Assembly (NCBI GenBank): GCA_963787285.1
Contig: CAWBCM010000006.1
Coordinates: 62,001 to 126,000 of the forward strand
Length of the DNA stretch: 64,000 bases
Reading direction: 5' to 3'
From: JAHEJN01 sp963787285
GTDB taxonomy: Bacteria; Actinomycetota; Acidimicrobiia; Acidimicrobiales; JAHEJN01
Part shown: positions 54,042 through 62,588 of the stretch, in pieces
Position numbering within the stretch: the stretch's first letter is position 1
How the letters are laid out: each line of letters opens with the position of its first letter
The notes under the pieces: generated by a model
Databases searched by the model: none
What the model was told of the DNA's origin: nothing
What the model saw: only the letters and a program-made list of their open reading frames with translations
Position numbers and translations under genes: made by a program

Positions 54042-54802
54042 GACTCGCCGCCGTGCAACACGACATCGAGTGGGAGCGGCCGGCGGCGAACCTGGCTCGC
54101 CTCGGCCCGCTGGTCGATGCGGTGGTCGACGACGGCGCCCAGATGGTCGTCCTCACCGAGATGTTCTCCACCGGCTTCTCGATGGCACCCGAACGCACCG
54201 CCGAGCCCCACGATGGTCCGAGCGTGAGCTTCCTCGTCGACCGGGCGTCGGCCACCGGGGCATGGGTGGCTGCGTCGATCCCCCTGAACATGCCCGGTGT
54301 CGAGCTGCCCCAGAACGTGCTCACGCTCGCCGGGCCCGGCGGCGAGCTGCACCGGTACGCCAAGATCCACCCGTTCAGCTACTCCGGCGAGGACGACCAC
54401 TACCGGGCGGGTGAGTCCTTCCTCACCGTGCAGATCCACGGTGTACGTTGCACGTTCTTCGTGTGCTACGACCTGCGCTTCGCCGACGAGTTCTGGGCGA
54501 CTGCCGCCGCAACCGACTGCTACATCGTCCCGGCCAACTGGCCCGCCTCGCGGCGTGAACACTGGATGGCCCTGTTGCGCGCCCGCAGCATCGAGAACCA
54601 GGCCTATGTCGTGGGGGTCAACCGGGTCGGCGAAGGCGATGGCCTCGCGTACGCCGGCGACAGCCGAATCTTCTCGCCGCTCGGCGAGGTGCTGGCCGCC
54701 GCCGACGATCGCGAGATGACACTCGTCGCCGAAATCGACCCGGCCGTCGTGGCCGACACCCGGACACGGTTCCCGTTCATGGCCGACCGTCGGGCACACT
54801 GA
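54038..54802 (+). CDS. Carbon-nitrogen hydrolase, omega-amidase-like
   Basis: 254-residue nitrilase-superfamily member. Catalytic triad: Glu in LTEMFSTGFSM, Lys in YAKIHPFSYSGE, Cys in FFVCYDLRFADEF. Sequence character and length match YafV/Nit2-type omega-amidases acting on alpha-ketoglutaramate or ketosuccinamate. ATG 54038 overlaps the aminotransferase stop. Confidence 0.9.
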   Translation: MRLAAVQHDIEWERPAANLARLGPLVDAVVDDGAQMVVLTEMFSTGFSMAPERTAEPHDGPSVSFLVDRASATGAWVAASIPLNMPGVELPQNVLTLAGPGGELHRYAKIHPFSYSGEDDHYRAGESFLTVQIHGVRCTFFVCYDLRFADEFWATAAATDCYIVPANWPASRREHWMALLRARSIENQAYVVGVNRVGEGDGLAYAGDSRIFSPLGEVLAAADDREMTLVAEIDPAVVADTRTRFPFMADRRAH

Positions 54803-54807
54803 TCGCC

Positions 54808-55983
54808 GTGAAGGCTCTCGTGTTCGAACGTTCCGAGCTCCGCTATGTGGCGGCGACCGTGGCCGGTCGCGTCTCGCCCGGCTCGGCTGCGCAACTCGGG
54901 CCATTGAGGCTGCGTGACATCGCGGCACCCGAACTCCCCGGAGACGACTGGCAGGTCGTGTACCCGCGTCTCACCGGTATCTGCGGTAGCGACCTGGCCA
55001 CGGTCGAGGGGACCTCGTCGCGGTACTTCGAGTCGCATGTGTCGTTTCCCTTCGTGCCCGGACATGAGGTGGTCGGCGAGCTGACCGACGGAACCCGCGT
55101 GGCGCTCGAGCCCGTCCTCGGTGCCGAGTGCCGAGGCGAGCCTGCCCCCTTCGAGGGCGCGGCGCCCGGCGACGGCGACGACTACGGCTATCTCCTCGGC
55201 GACGTGGTCTCGCCGGGCATTCAGGTGGGCTTCTGCGCCAGCACCGGAGGTGGGTGGGGTACCGAGCTGGTCGCGCATCGATCACAGATCCATCGCGTCG
55301 GCGACGATCTCGACGACGATGCGGCCGTCATGCTCGAACCGGCGGCCGGCGGCGTGCACGCCGCACTGAAGGCCCGGGTCGAGCCGGGCGCGACCGTGGT
55401 GGTCCTCGGCACCGGAACCATGGGCCTGGTCACCATCGCCGCCCTCTCCCAGCTCACCGAGGCCGGGGCGATCATCGCCGGCGCCAAGTACCCGCGCCAG
55501 AAGGAGCTCGCGGCCGAGCTCGGCGCCACGACGGTGGTCGATCCCTCCGAGCTCAAACGGGCGGTTCGCCGCCACGTGGGCTGTCGCATGATCGGCGCCG
55601 ACCTGTCGGGGGGCGCCGACGTCACGATCGACGCCGTCGGTTCGGCTGCGTCGATCGCCGATGCCATCTCGATGACCCGTCCGCGTGGTCGGGTCGTTCT
55701 CCTGGGCATGCCGGGTGTCACCACCGTCGATCTCACCGGAATGTGGCATCGGGAGACCGAGCTCGTGGGGGCCTACACCTACGGCACCGAGACCCTGTCC
55801 GACGGTTCCCGTCGCACCAGTTTCGACATGGCCTTCGATCTCGTACGGGCCGCCGACCTCGGTCGGCTCGTGTCGGCGCACTATCGCCTCGACGACTACC
55901 TCGACGCTCTCCGTCACGCCGGCGAGGCCGGACCCCGCGGTGCGGTGAAGATCGTGTTCGACCTCCGCGACGAGAAGCGCTAG
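54808..55983 (+). CDS. Zinc-type medium-chain dehydrogenase/reductase
   Basis: 391 residues, GTG 54808. MDR fold: catalytic zinc region GICGSD, PGHEVVGEL, NAD(P)-binding VVVLGTGTMGLVTIAAL. The four-cysteine structural zinc lobe is absent (only one Cys, in AECRGE), replaced by a Glu/Asp/Gly-rich segment. Substrate not predictable. Its TAG stop shares bases with the stop of the oppositely oriented lipoprotein gene. Confidence 0.87.
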   Translation: MKALVFERSELRYVAATVAGRVSPGSAAQLGPLRLRDIAAPELPGDDWQVVYPRLTGICGSDLATVEGTSSRYFESHVSFPFVPGHEVVGELTDGTRVALEPVLGAECRGEPAPFEGAAPGDGDDYGYLLGDVVSPGIQVGFCASTGGGWGTELVAHRSQIHRVGDDLDDDAAVMLEPAAGGVHAALKARVEPGATVVVLGTGTMGLVTIAALSQLTEAGAIIAGAKYPRQKELAAELGATTVVDPSELKRAVRRHVGCRMIGADLSGGADVTIDAVGSAASIADAISMTRPRGRVVLLGMPGVTTVDLTGMWHRETELVGAYTYGTETLSDGSRRTSFDMAFDLVRAADLGRLVSAHYRLDDYLDALRHAGEAGPRGAVKIVFDLRDEKR

Positions 55984-56807
55984 CCGCTCACGAGCTGGGC
56001 GACCTCGAGCTCGTCGAGGCAGCTCAACAGCGTCGGCAGTACGGGGTCGCTCATCTCGTTCAGGGTGAGCCCGTCCTGCCAGCCCTCGGTGAGGGAGATC
56101 TCCGAACCCGAGGCCTGGATGCACACCGTCGTGCGCGAGGACAACGTCAGCCCCATGTTCGCGATGTCCTCGGCCACCATGCCCCCGAGACCGAGGCAGC
56201 CCTCGAAGCCGGTGAGCAGGGCATCGGCCCAGATGCGCTGGGCACCGGTGAGGTCGGCTCGGCGGTCGGTCGCGAGGTCGAAGTCGAGCGAGGTCGCCGG
56301 CGGGCGGAGCCACACCTGCGACAGCAGGCCCTTCGACAGCACCGCTTCGGTCACACAGCGCACGTTGTCGTCGCTCAGACGGAAGCCCTGCACGTCGAGG
56401 GCGGAGATCATGGTCTCGTCGTAGCGGGCGAGAGTCGACTCGGAGAGGCAGTCGACCAGCGACGAGTTGAACCCGTCGCGCAGCTCGTCGCTCCAGGGCA
56501 GGGGAAAGTCGAACCAGGCCTCGACGTCGGCGACCTCGTCGACGCCGGCCGCCTTCAGCAGCTCGCCGTGCTCGGCCACGAAGACTCCCGACGTGCACGC
56601 GGCCTCGACACCGGAGACCACCTCGGCATCCTCGAGCAGACGCGACACCGGCCCGTGAGCACGGAGGTGATCCGCCAAGGCGACGACGATCGGGTCGTTC
56701 GTGTCGTCGAGGGCCACGTTGTCGGCCGCGCAGGCCGATCCGACGATGGTCACCACCGCGACGATCGCGACCAACCGCGAGACGAGAGTCGGGCGACCGG
56801 TCATCAC
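55980..56807 (-). CDS. Putative lipoprotein, six-cysteine family, copy A
   Basis: 275 residues from GTG 56807 (or ATG 56804). Signal ending IVGSAC, then a soluble helical domain containing six cysteines spaced through ACTSG, VDCLSE, VRCVTEA, EGCLGLGG, TVCIQA and LSCLDELEVAQL. The next gene upstream (56804-57613) has the same cysteine pattern. I do not know the family; the domain is probably extracytoplasmic and disulfide-bonded. Its start overlaps the stop of the upstream paralogue. Confidence 0.78.
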   Translation of the reverse strand: MMTGRPTLVSRLVAIVAVVTIVGSACAADNVALDDTNDPIVVALADHLRAHGPVSRLLEDAEVVSGVEAACTSGVFVAEHGELLKAAGVDEVADVEAWFDFPLPWSDELRDGFNSSLVDCLSESTLARYDETMISALDVQGFRLSDDNVRCVTEAVLSKGLLSQVWLRPPATSLDFDLATDRRADLTGAQRIWADALLTGFEGCLGLGGMVAEDIANMGLTLSSRTTVCIQASGSEISLTEGWQDGLTLNEMSDPVLPTLLSCLDELEVAQLVSG

Positions 56808-57613
56808 GAAACCCCCACCACAGTCGCGACTTCCTGGTCGGTCATGCAGTCGCTCAGGTACCCGAACAAGGCACTCGCGATCGCCGGGTCCGGCCCGGGA
56901 AGTGGCGTCGCCAGCTCGACCAGCTCGGCGAAGGTGTGATCCGATGGTCGACTCAGGAGGCACTCGACCGATGCGGGCCGCAGGCTCTCGGTGGACCGAT
57001 ACGAGGTGAGCACCGCTCGTCCGAGCCCGAGGCACGAACCGACGGCGTCGGTCGTCGTGAGGACGGCCTCGGTGAGGGCCTCGTCCCCGGCGGCCACGAT
57101 GGCGGTCGCGTCGCTCGGAAGGGGAGCGGTTGCGGCGTCGAGATCGTTGCTCATGAGCCACTCGCCCATGCAGTACTCCTCACCCTCGGTCGGGGTGACG
57201 TAGGCGTTGGCGATTCGTGAGGCGAACGTCGCACCGGTGGAGCGGACGGCGAGGTGTTGGAGGCAACCGGTCACGATCCGGTCGAAGGCCGAACCGAGCT
57301 CGGGCGGCCAGAAGATCGACGCCTGGAAGAACCGTTCGGTGTCCTCCGGGGTGGCCAGACCGAATCCGGCCAGTCCATCCCGGCCCAGACGCCCGACGAG
57401 GCGCCCGCTGATGCACTCGGCGTGCTCGGTCGAGACCGCCGATTCGTTCCGGAACGCATTGAGGCTCACGAACTCACTGACGGCCACCTGCACCGGGTCG
57501 GGGGCGCGCGCCAGGTCCTGGTCGATGGCGGCCGTGCACGACGCGGCGAGCACGGCAATCGAGAGGACCACGCACAGGAGCCGTGGTCGGGCCGAAAACA
57601 TTGCTTTTCCCAT
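56804..57613 (-). CDS. Putative lipoprotein, six-cysteine family, copy B
   Basis: 269 residues from ATG 57613 (alternative ATG 57601). Signal VVLSIAVLAASC, then AECISG, TGCLQHL, EYCMGEW, GSCLGLGRAV, VECLLSR and SDCMTDQEVATVVGVS, the same six-cysteine order as the following gene, including the GLG and terminal D-x-(Q/L)EVA segments. The two are tandem paralogues in one operon, divergent from the D-2-hydroxyacid dehydrogenase gene. Function unknown. Confidence 0.78.
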   Translation of the reverse strand: MGKAMFSARPRLLCVVLSIAVLAASCTAAIDQDLARAPDPVQVAVSEFVSLNAFRNESAVSTEHAECISGRLVGRLGRDGLAGFGLATPEDTERFFQASIFWPPELGSAFDRIVTGCLQHLAVRSTGATFASRIANAYVTPTEGEEYCMGEWLMSNDLDAATAPLPSDATAIVAAGDEALTEAVLTTTDAVGSCLGLGRAVLTSYRSTESLRPASVECLLSRPSDHTFAELVELATPLPGPDPAIASALFGYLSDCMTDQEVATVVGVS

Positions 57614-57707
57614 CGGCGGGGTCGAACCGGTTTTTGAGGAGTCGCGTCGCAAGGGTGCCACTAACGTCGGGCGTCGAGGTACCGACCAGCAGGGGTGAAC
57701 CAGCATC

Positions 57708-58640
57708 GTGACCACACCACCGACGTTGTTCGTCGACCGAGCGCTTCCCGCCGGCTTCGAGGAGCTCTTCGTCGGTCGCGCACGGGTCGTGGGCCCCGAG
57801 CCCAGCGAGCTCGCACTCGCTGATGGTGTCATCGCGGGATCGGCCCGGTGGGGCAAGACCGAGCTGGCCTCGGCGCCGGCCTCGCTTCGGGTCATCTCGC
57901 GTGCGGGGATCGGCTACGACACCGTCGACCTCGCCGCCGCGACTGCCGCGGGCGTCGTGGTCTGCAACGCGCCCGAGGCGCCGACCGTTTCCACCGCCGA
58001 ACACGCAATTGCGCTGATGATGGTGTCCACCAAACGACTGGCCGTCAACCAGAAGCGCCTCCGCCTGGCCGACGGGGACTACTTCGCGGCCAACGACGGC
58101 ATGGAGCTGAACGGACGAACCCTCGGACTGGTGGGGTACGGGCGCATCGCCCGGCGGGTGGGCGCGGCCGGGGCCGCACTCGGGATGCAGGTCATCGCCC
58201 ACGATCCCTACGTCGATGCCGCCGATGTCGAGCTCGTCGCCTTTGCCGACCTACTGGCCCGCGCCGACGTCGTCTCGCTCCACGCACCGCTCACCGCCGA
58301 CACCCGGCATCTCCTCGACGCGGCGGCATTCGCGGCGATGCGGCCCGGCTCGGTCCTGGTGAACACGGCGCGGGGCGGCCTCGTCGACCAGGAGGCGCTG
58401 GTGGACGCCCTCGACCACGGGCCGCTGTTCGCCGCTGCCCTCGATGTCACCGAACCCGAGCCGCTGCCCACCGATCATCCGCTGCTGTCACGCGACGACG
58501 TCTTCGTGACCCCGCACATCGCGTCGTCGACCGACCGCGGCAAGCGCCGCCTCTACGAGCACGCCATCGACAACGCCATCGCGGTCATCGCCGGCGACCG
58601 GCCGGCCACCGTGGTGAACCCCGAGGTCTACGGGCGCTGA
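57708..58640 (+). CDS. D-2-hydroxyacid dehydrogenase, D-3-phosphoglycerate dehydrogenase-like
   Basis: 310 residues, GTG 57708. Family features: VISRAGIGYDTVDLAAATAA, the NAD fold GLVGYGRIARRVGAAGAALG, catalytic Arg in NTARGGLVDQEALV, Glu in DVTEPEPLPTDHPL and His in VTPHIASSTD. There is no C-terminal ACT domain, so it is the short form. Could be phosphoglycerate dehydrogenase (serine pathway) or hydroxypyruvate/glyoxylate reductase. The last 13 bases overlap the end of glpX, which is convergent. Confidence 0.88.
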   Translation: MTTPPTLFVDRALPAGFEELFVGRARVVGPEPSELALADGVIAGSARWGKTELASAPASLRVISRAGIGYDTVDLAAATAAGVVVCNAPEAPTVSTAEHAIALMMVSTKRLAVNQKRLRLADGDYFAANDGMELNGRTLGLVGYGRIARRVGAAGAALGMQVIAHDPYVDAADVELVAFADLLARADVVSLHAPLTADTRHLLDAAAFAAMRPGSVLVNTARGGLVDQEALVDALDHGPLFAAALDVTEPEPLPTDHPLLSRDDVFVTPHIASSTDRGKRRLYEHAIDNAIAVIAGDRPATVVNPEVYGR

Positions 58641-59656
58641 GCGGCCTCGTTCGGAGCCACGAGCGCCGGCTCGGGGAAGTACTCGGCCAGCTTGTCGTTG
58701 CGGTGGGTGGCGTTCACCTGCCGTACGGTGCCCGACCGCGACCGCATGACCAGCGACTGCGTGGTGGCTCCCTTGGGCGTGGCGTGCACGCCACGCAGCA
58801 GCGGACCGTCGGTGATGCCGGTGGCGGCGAAGAAGCAGTTGTCGCCGGCCACGAGGTCGTCGGTGGTCAACACCTGCTCGAACGACATGCCGTAGTCGAG
58901 CGCAGCTCGACGTTCGTCGTCGTCGCGGGCATAGAGCCGACCCTGCATCTCACCGCCCATCGACTTCAGCGCCGCCGCGGTGATGACGCCCTCGGGGGTG
59001 CCGCCGATGCCCATGAGCACGTCGGCCCCGGCCTCGTCCCAACCGGTGGAGATGGCGCCGGCCACGTCGCCGTCGGGGATCAGGCGGATCAGGGCACCGG
59101 CCCGGCGTACCTCCGCGATCAGCTCGGTGTGACGGGGTCGGTCGAGAATGACGACCATGAGATTGGTGACCGCCTTTCCCTTGGCCTTGGCGATCGCCGC
59201 CAGGTTCCGGGCGACGGGGGCATCGATGTCGATGACGCCGGTGCACGACGGGCCGACGGCGATCTTGTCCATGTACACGCACGGGCCCGGGTCGAACATG
59301 GTGCCGCGCTCGCTGACCGCGATGACGGCGAGCGCATTGCCCTGCCCGAGAGCGGTGAGGGTCGTGCCGTCGATCGGATCGACCGCCACGTCGCACTTGG
59401 GATTCGAGCCGTCGCCGACCACCTCGCCGTTGAACAGCATGGGGGCCTCGTCCTTCTCGCCCTCGCCGATGACGACCACTCCGTTCATCGACACGGTGTC
59501 GAGCACCCGACGCATGGCGTCGACGGCGGCACCATCGGCGCCGATCTTGTCGCCGCGCCCCATCCACTGCGACGCGGCCATCGCGGCGGCCTCGGTGACG
59601 CGTACCAGTTCCATGGCCAGGTTTCGATCGGGTGTGACACCAGTGTTCGAGCTCAT
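58628..59656 (-). CDS. glpX: Fructose-1,6-bisphosphatase class II
   Basis: 342 residues. GlpX-type enzyme for gluconeogenesis. Motifs: MGRGDKIGADGAAVDAMR, VVVIGEGEKDEAPMLFNGEV, CDVAVDPIDGTTLTALGQGN (metal-binding), GGTPEGVITAAALKSMGGEM and LYARDDDERRAAL. Length typical. The gene is 5' to a divergent zinc-ribbon gene (about 100 bases). Confidence 0.96.
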   Translation of the reverse strand: MSSNTGVTPDRNLAMELVRVTEAAAMAASQWMGRGDKIGADGAAVDAMRRVLDTVSMNGVVVIGEGEKDEAPMLFNGEVVGDGSNPKCDVAVDPIDGTTLTALGQGNALAVIAVSERGTMFDPGPCVYMDKIAVGPSCTGVIDIDAPVARNLAAIAKAKGKAVTNLMVVILDRPRHTELIAEVRRAGALIRLIPDGDVAGAISTGWDEAGADVLMGIGGTPEGVITAAALKSMGGEMQGRLYARDDDERRAALDYGMSFEQVLTTDDLVAGDNCFFAATGITDGPLLRGVHATPKGATTQSLVMRSRSGTVRQVNATHRNDKLAEYFPEPALVAPNEAAQRP

Positions 59657-59757
59657 GACGCCGAACCTAGCGGTTCAGGATGAGCTGGTCGCCGTAGCGG
59701 CGGCTGCGCACGCGAAATTCGGCGATTCGGGTGCGAAACCGGTCGGACCCGGCGAGG

Positions 59758-60564
59758 ATGTCAACCGTGACCGTGTGGTGTTTCCAGTGTCGAATCGACT
59801 ACGTCGACGGGGTCGAAGTCTGCGTCGATTGTGCGGGCCCCACGATCGGCCGGTCGCCGCTGGCCCCCGAAGAGGTGGGCGGCGACGACGAGGAGCAGTT
59901 GGCCTACGAGTTCAACGCCTGGGCCGTCGAGGCCCGTGCCCGCCTCGATGCCGAGCTGTGGAACGGTGGCCTGAAGCACTCGTGGATGGCAGGGTCGCTC
60001 ATCATTCGCGAAGCCGACGAGGAGGCCGTTGACGCCCTCGTGGAGACGATCGATCAGGAGCTGCGGCCCACCTTTGCCCCCGGTGCCACGCTGGTGGAGT
60101 ACGCCCTCGACGACTATCCCGACCACGCTCGCGAGCGGCTCATGCATCTCATCGACCTCTCGGGCGTGGCCTACCAGATCGAGTCCGAGCATCTCCTCCT
60201 GGTCCAAGAGCGTGACGAGGCCGAGATCGACGACCTCTTCGAGCGCCTGGGCGTGGAAGAACCGGCACGACTCGAGTTCGGGCCGGGCATTCCCGGCGTC
60301 GATCCGCTCGAGATCGTGCACGACGTGTTCGTGTCGGCCGACAAGCTCCGGCGCAACACCAGCGATCCCAAGGCCAAGGCCGGCTTCGTCACCGCCCGCT
60401 CCCAGGCCCACGAGATCAAGTTGCCCTGGGGCTACGAGGGCGCCTTCTGGCGGAGCGTGCTCGACCAATGTGACGCGCTGCAGGCCTCGATCGAGACCGA
60501 CGACCGCGACGAGATCAAGGAACACGCCTCGGCGATCCGCGACTCGTTGCGCACCGTCCTCTGA
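59758..60564 (+). CDS. Zinc-ribbon protein of unknown function, 268 residues
   Basis: The N-terminus has a two-CxxC ribbon (CFQCRIDYVDGVEVCVDC). Residues about 50-150 contain two repeated ferredoxin-like alpha/beta units (WMAGSLIIREADEEAVDALV and VAYQIESEHLLLVQERDEAE), seemingly internally duplicated. The C-terminus is a Glu-rich helix. ATG 59758 preferred; GTG 59767 also possible. Likely an RNA- or protein-binding adapter, but no recognisable family. Confidence 0.7.
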   Translation: MSTVTVWCFQCRIDYVDGVEVCVDCAGPTIGRSPLAPEEVGGDDEEQLAYEFNAWAVEARARLDAELWNGGLKHSWMAGSLIIREADEEAVDALVETIDQELRPTFAPGATLVEYALDDYPDHARERLMHLIDLSGVAYQIESEHLLLVQERDEAEIDDLFERLGVEEPARLEFGPGIPGVDPLEIVHDVFVSADKLRRNTSDPKAKAGFVTARSQAHEIKLPWGYEGAFWRSVLDQCDALQASIETDDRDEIKEHASAIRDSLRTVL

Positions 60565-60584
60565 GGAGGCCCGAGCCCTCACTC

Positions 60585-61310
60585 ATGCTCGCCGAACTCG
60601 AGATCTTCCACTCCCGGCCCATCGCCCCGACCCGACGCGTCGCCGTCGGCCGTTCCCAGCTCCCGGTCGAGCCCGCTCCAGGCGCCGGATCGCTCCTGCT
60701 CGGCGCCATCGTGGCCCGCCACATTCGGGCCGTCGACAACGATCTGCTCGCCGACCTCACCCGTCTCACCCACCAGATCGAGCGGGGATACCGCATCGCC
60801 CAGCCGCGACTGCGGCATCGTTTCCAGGAAGACCGAGTGGGCCTCACCCGTAGCCGCCACCGGGCCGTCGTCGACGGCGGCAGCCTGTCGTTCGTGCACG
60901 ACGATCACTCCGGGCTCCCGGTGCAACAGGTGCTCGGCGCGGTGTACGCCGTGGCGGGTTTCGACCTCGACACCCGACGCATGGTCATGGCCGTCCTTCG
61001 TCGGGGGATCCGCTGGGTCGGCGACACCCATGATCCCGACGAGGTCGCCCGGCTGGTCACCTACCTCCAGGGCAACGGCAACGGGTTCACCCTTCCCGCC
61101 GGTTCCACCGGTGATCCTGTCTCCTGGGCGCTCCGGGTCCTGGAATTCACCACCAACGGCGAGTCCGTCGAGCTACCCGACCGCGGTGACGTCACCCGCC
61201 GCTTCCGGACGCTGATTCGCGATGCCCACCCCGACGTGGGGGGTGCCTCGGTGGCGGCTGCCTCACGCATCCGGGAGCTCAGCGAAGCCCGCCGAATTCT
61301 GCTGTCATGA
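60585..61310 (+). CDS. J-domain protein (C-terminal HPD motif)
   Basis: 241 residues. The first about 175 residues are unfamiliar. Residues about 205-240 read DVTRRFRTLIRDAHPDVGGA, then helices ending RIRELSEARRILLS, a J-domain with the HPD tripeptide that stimulates DnaK/Hsp70. There is no Gly/Phe or zinc-finger region, so it is a class C J-protein, delivering a substrate via its own N-terminus. Its stop overlaps the next gene (ATGA). Confidence 0.8.
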   Translation: MLAELEIFHSRPIAPTRRVAVGRSQLPVEPAPGAGSLLLGAIVARHIRAVDNDLLADLTRLTHQIERGYRIAQPRLRHRFQEDRVGLTRSRHRAVVDGGSLSFVHDDHSGLPVQQVLGAVYAVAGFDLDTRRMVMAVLRRGIRWVGDTHDPDEVARLVTYLQGNGNGFTLPAGSTGDPVSWALRVLEFTTNGESVELPDRGDVTRRFRTLIRDAHPDVGGASVAAASRIRELSEARRILLS

Positions 61311-61864
61311 CCGCGCTGCTGCTCACTCCGGGCGCAGGGAGCAATCGAGACCATTCGTCGCTGCTCGCGTTGGAGGCCGGGTTGGCGCCGCTTCCCGTCG
61401 GCCGGTTCGACTTCCCGTACCGCAAGGCCGGACGCAAGTTCCCCGACCCCGCCCCCAAGCTCATCGCCAGCCTGCGAGAGGACGCCGCCGCTTTCGCCGC
61501 CGAATCGGATGCCGAGCCGGCCGAGCTGGTGCTCGGAGGCAGGTCGATGGGAGGACGCATGTGCTCGATGGCCGTGGCCGAGGGTCTGCCGGCCAAGGGT
61601 CTGGTCCTGATCTGCTACCCGCTCCACCCGCCGGGCAAGCCCGACAAGCGACGGGTCGAGCATCTTCCCGCCATCGACGTTCCGTGCCTGTTCATCTCGG
61701 GCACCCGCGATGCCTTCGGTACGCCCGACGAGCTCCTCGCGGCGACCGACACCATCCCGGGCACGGTGACCCACCACTGGGTCGATCGCCGGGGTCACGA
61801 CCTGAAGGGGGCCGACGACGAGATCGTCGAGGCGACCCGGGCCTGGCTGAGCGACCTCGACTGA
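61307..61864 (+). CDS. Alpha/beta hydrolase, KANL3/Tex30-like
   Basis: 185-residue small alpha/beta hydrolase: LLLTPGAGSNRDHSSLLA at the N-terminus, the nucleophile elbow LVLGGRSMGGRMCSMA with serine, and a C-terminal acid/His region (CLFISGTRDAFGTPDEL, RRGHDLKG). Similar to the bacterial KANL3/Tex30 family. Substrate unknown. ATG 61307 overlaps the J-domain gene. Confidence 0.85.
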   Translation: MTALLLTPGAGSNRDHSSLLALEAGLAPLPVGRFDFPYRKAGRKFPDPAPKLIASLREDAAAFAAESDAEPAELVLGGRSMGGRMCSMAVAEGLPAKGLVLICYPLHPPGKPDKRRVEHLPAIDVPCLFISGTRDAFGTPDELLAATDTIPGTVTHHWVDRRGHDLKGADDEIVEATRAWLSDLD

Positions 61865-61865
61865 G

Positions 61866-62588
61866 TCACTCCACCAGCCGCAGCTGGTCGACGAACTCGG
61901 GCAGTTGCTGGAGACGGGCGTCGAGAACGAGGGTGGTGGAGGGCTCATCGCGGTTGGATGCGATGAGGGTGGCCAGCGACCCGTTCTCCCAGTCGATCTC
62001 CGAGGCCGGGCCGCGGAAGATGTCGAGCTGGGTGACCGGCGGCGGCACCGCCTCGTCGTTCTCGGCGGGCCGGGGTTCCTGGCAGATGTCGTAGGAGGCC
62101 AGGCCCGGGTAGGTGGCGAACAGGAACGGCGTGAGCCGCTCGGCCAGCACCCAGGTGTTCTCGATGTACTCGGCGTCGGTGTAGTCGCCGACGGGCTCGA
62201 CGTAGACCGCGAAATGGTCGCCGGTGGGGCTGGCCTCGAAGGTGGGTCGAGCGGTGCGGTCGATCAGGCTGCCGTAGGTGAACCGCAGCCCGAGATCGGC
62301 GATCATCGGGTCGATGAGGGCGGCGATGCCGGCGGCGTCACCCGGCGGGTAGTCGGCGTCGGACGCAAGGCCGCCGTCGCCGCCGGCCTGGTCGAGCGTG
62401 CGGGTGGTGGGAGTCGGCACGACCGGCTCGGGGTCGGAGGTGGCGGTCGGTTCGGGAACCGGCGACGGCGAGGCCGGTTCCGCGGGTGAGGGCTGGGCTG
62501 CCCCGGCTTCCTCGTCGGGGGATGAGGACGAGCCACAAGCGGCGAGGAGCGGGGCCAGGGCGAGGAGAAGGACGGCGATGCGCTTCAT
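61866..62588 (-). CDS. Putative lipoprotein, 240 residues
   Basis: Starts MKRIAVLLLALAPLLAACGS, a clear lipobox, then a Pro/Thr/Ser/Glu-rich linker (about 22-75) and a folded domain containing TYGSLIDRTARPTFEASPTG and FAVYVEPVGDYTDAEYIENT. I do not recognise the domain. The gene is coupled to the MFS transporter (ATGA) and converges with the hydrolase at a single-base gap. Confidence 0.8.
   Translation of the reverse strand: MKRIAVLLLALAPLLAACGSSSSPDEEAGAAQPSPAEPASPSPVPEPTATSDPEPVVPTPTTRTLDQAGGDGGLASDADYPPGDAAGIAALIDPMIADLGLRFTYGSLIDRTARPTFEASPTGDHFAVYVEPVGDYTDAEYIENTWVLAERLTPFLFATYPGLASYDICQEPRPAENDEAVPPPVTQLDIFRGPASEIDWENGSLATLIASNRDEPSTTLVLDARLQQLPEFVDQLRLVE

Noticed and set aside
57601..57640. 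T-arm-like ggttcgaccc on the minus strand
   Set aside because: No matching stem or remaining tRNA arms; it lies just before a lipoprotein start.
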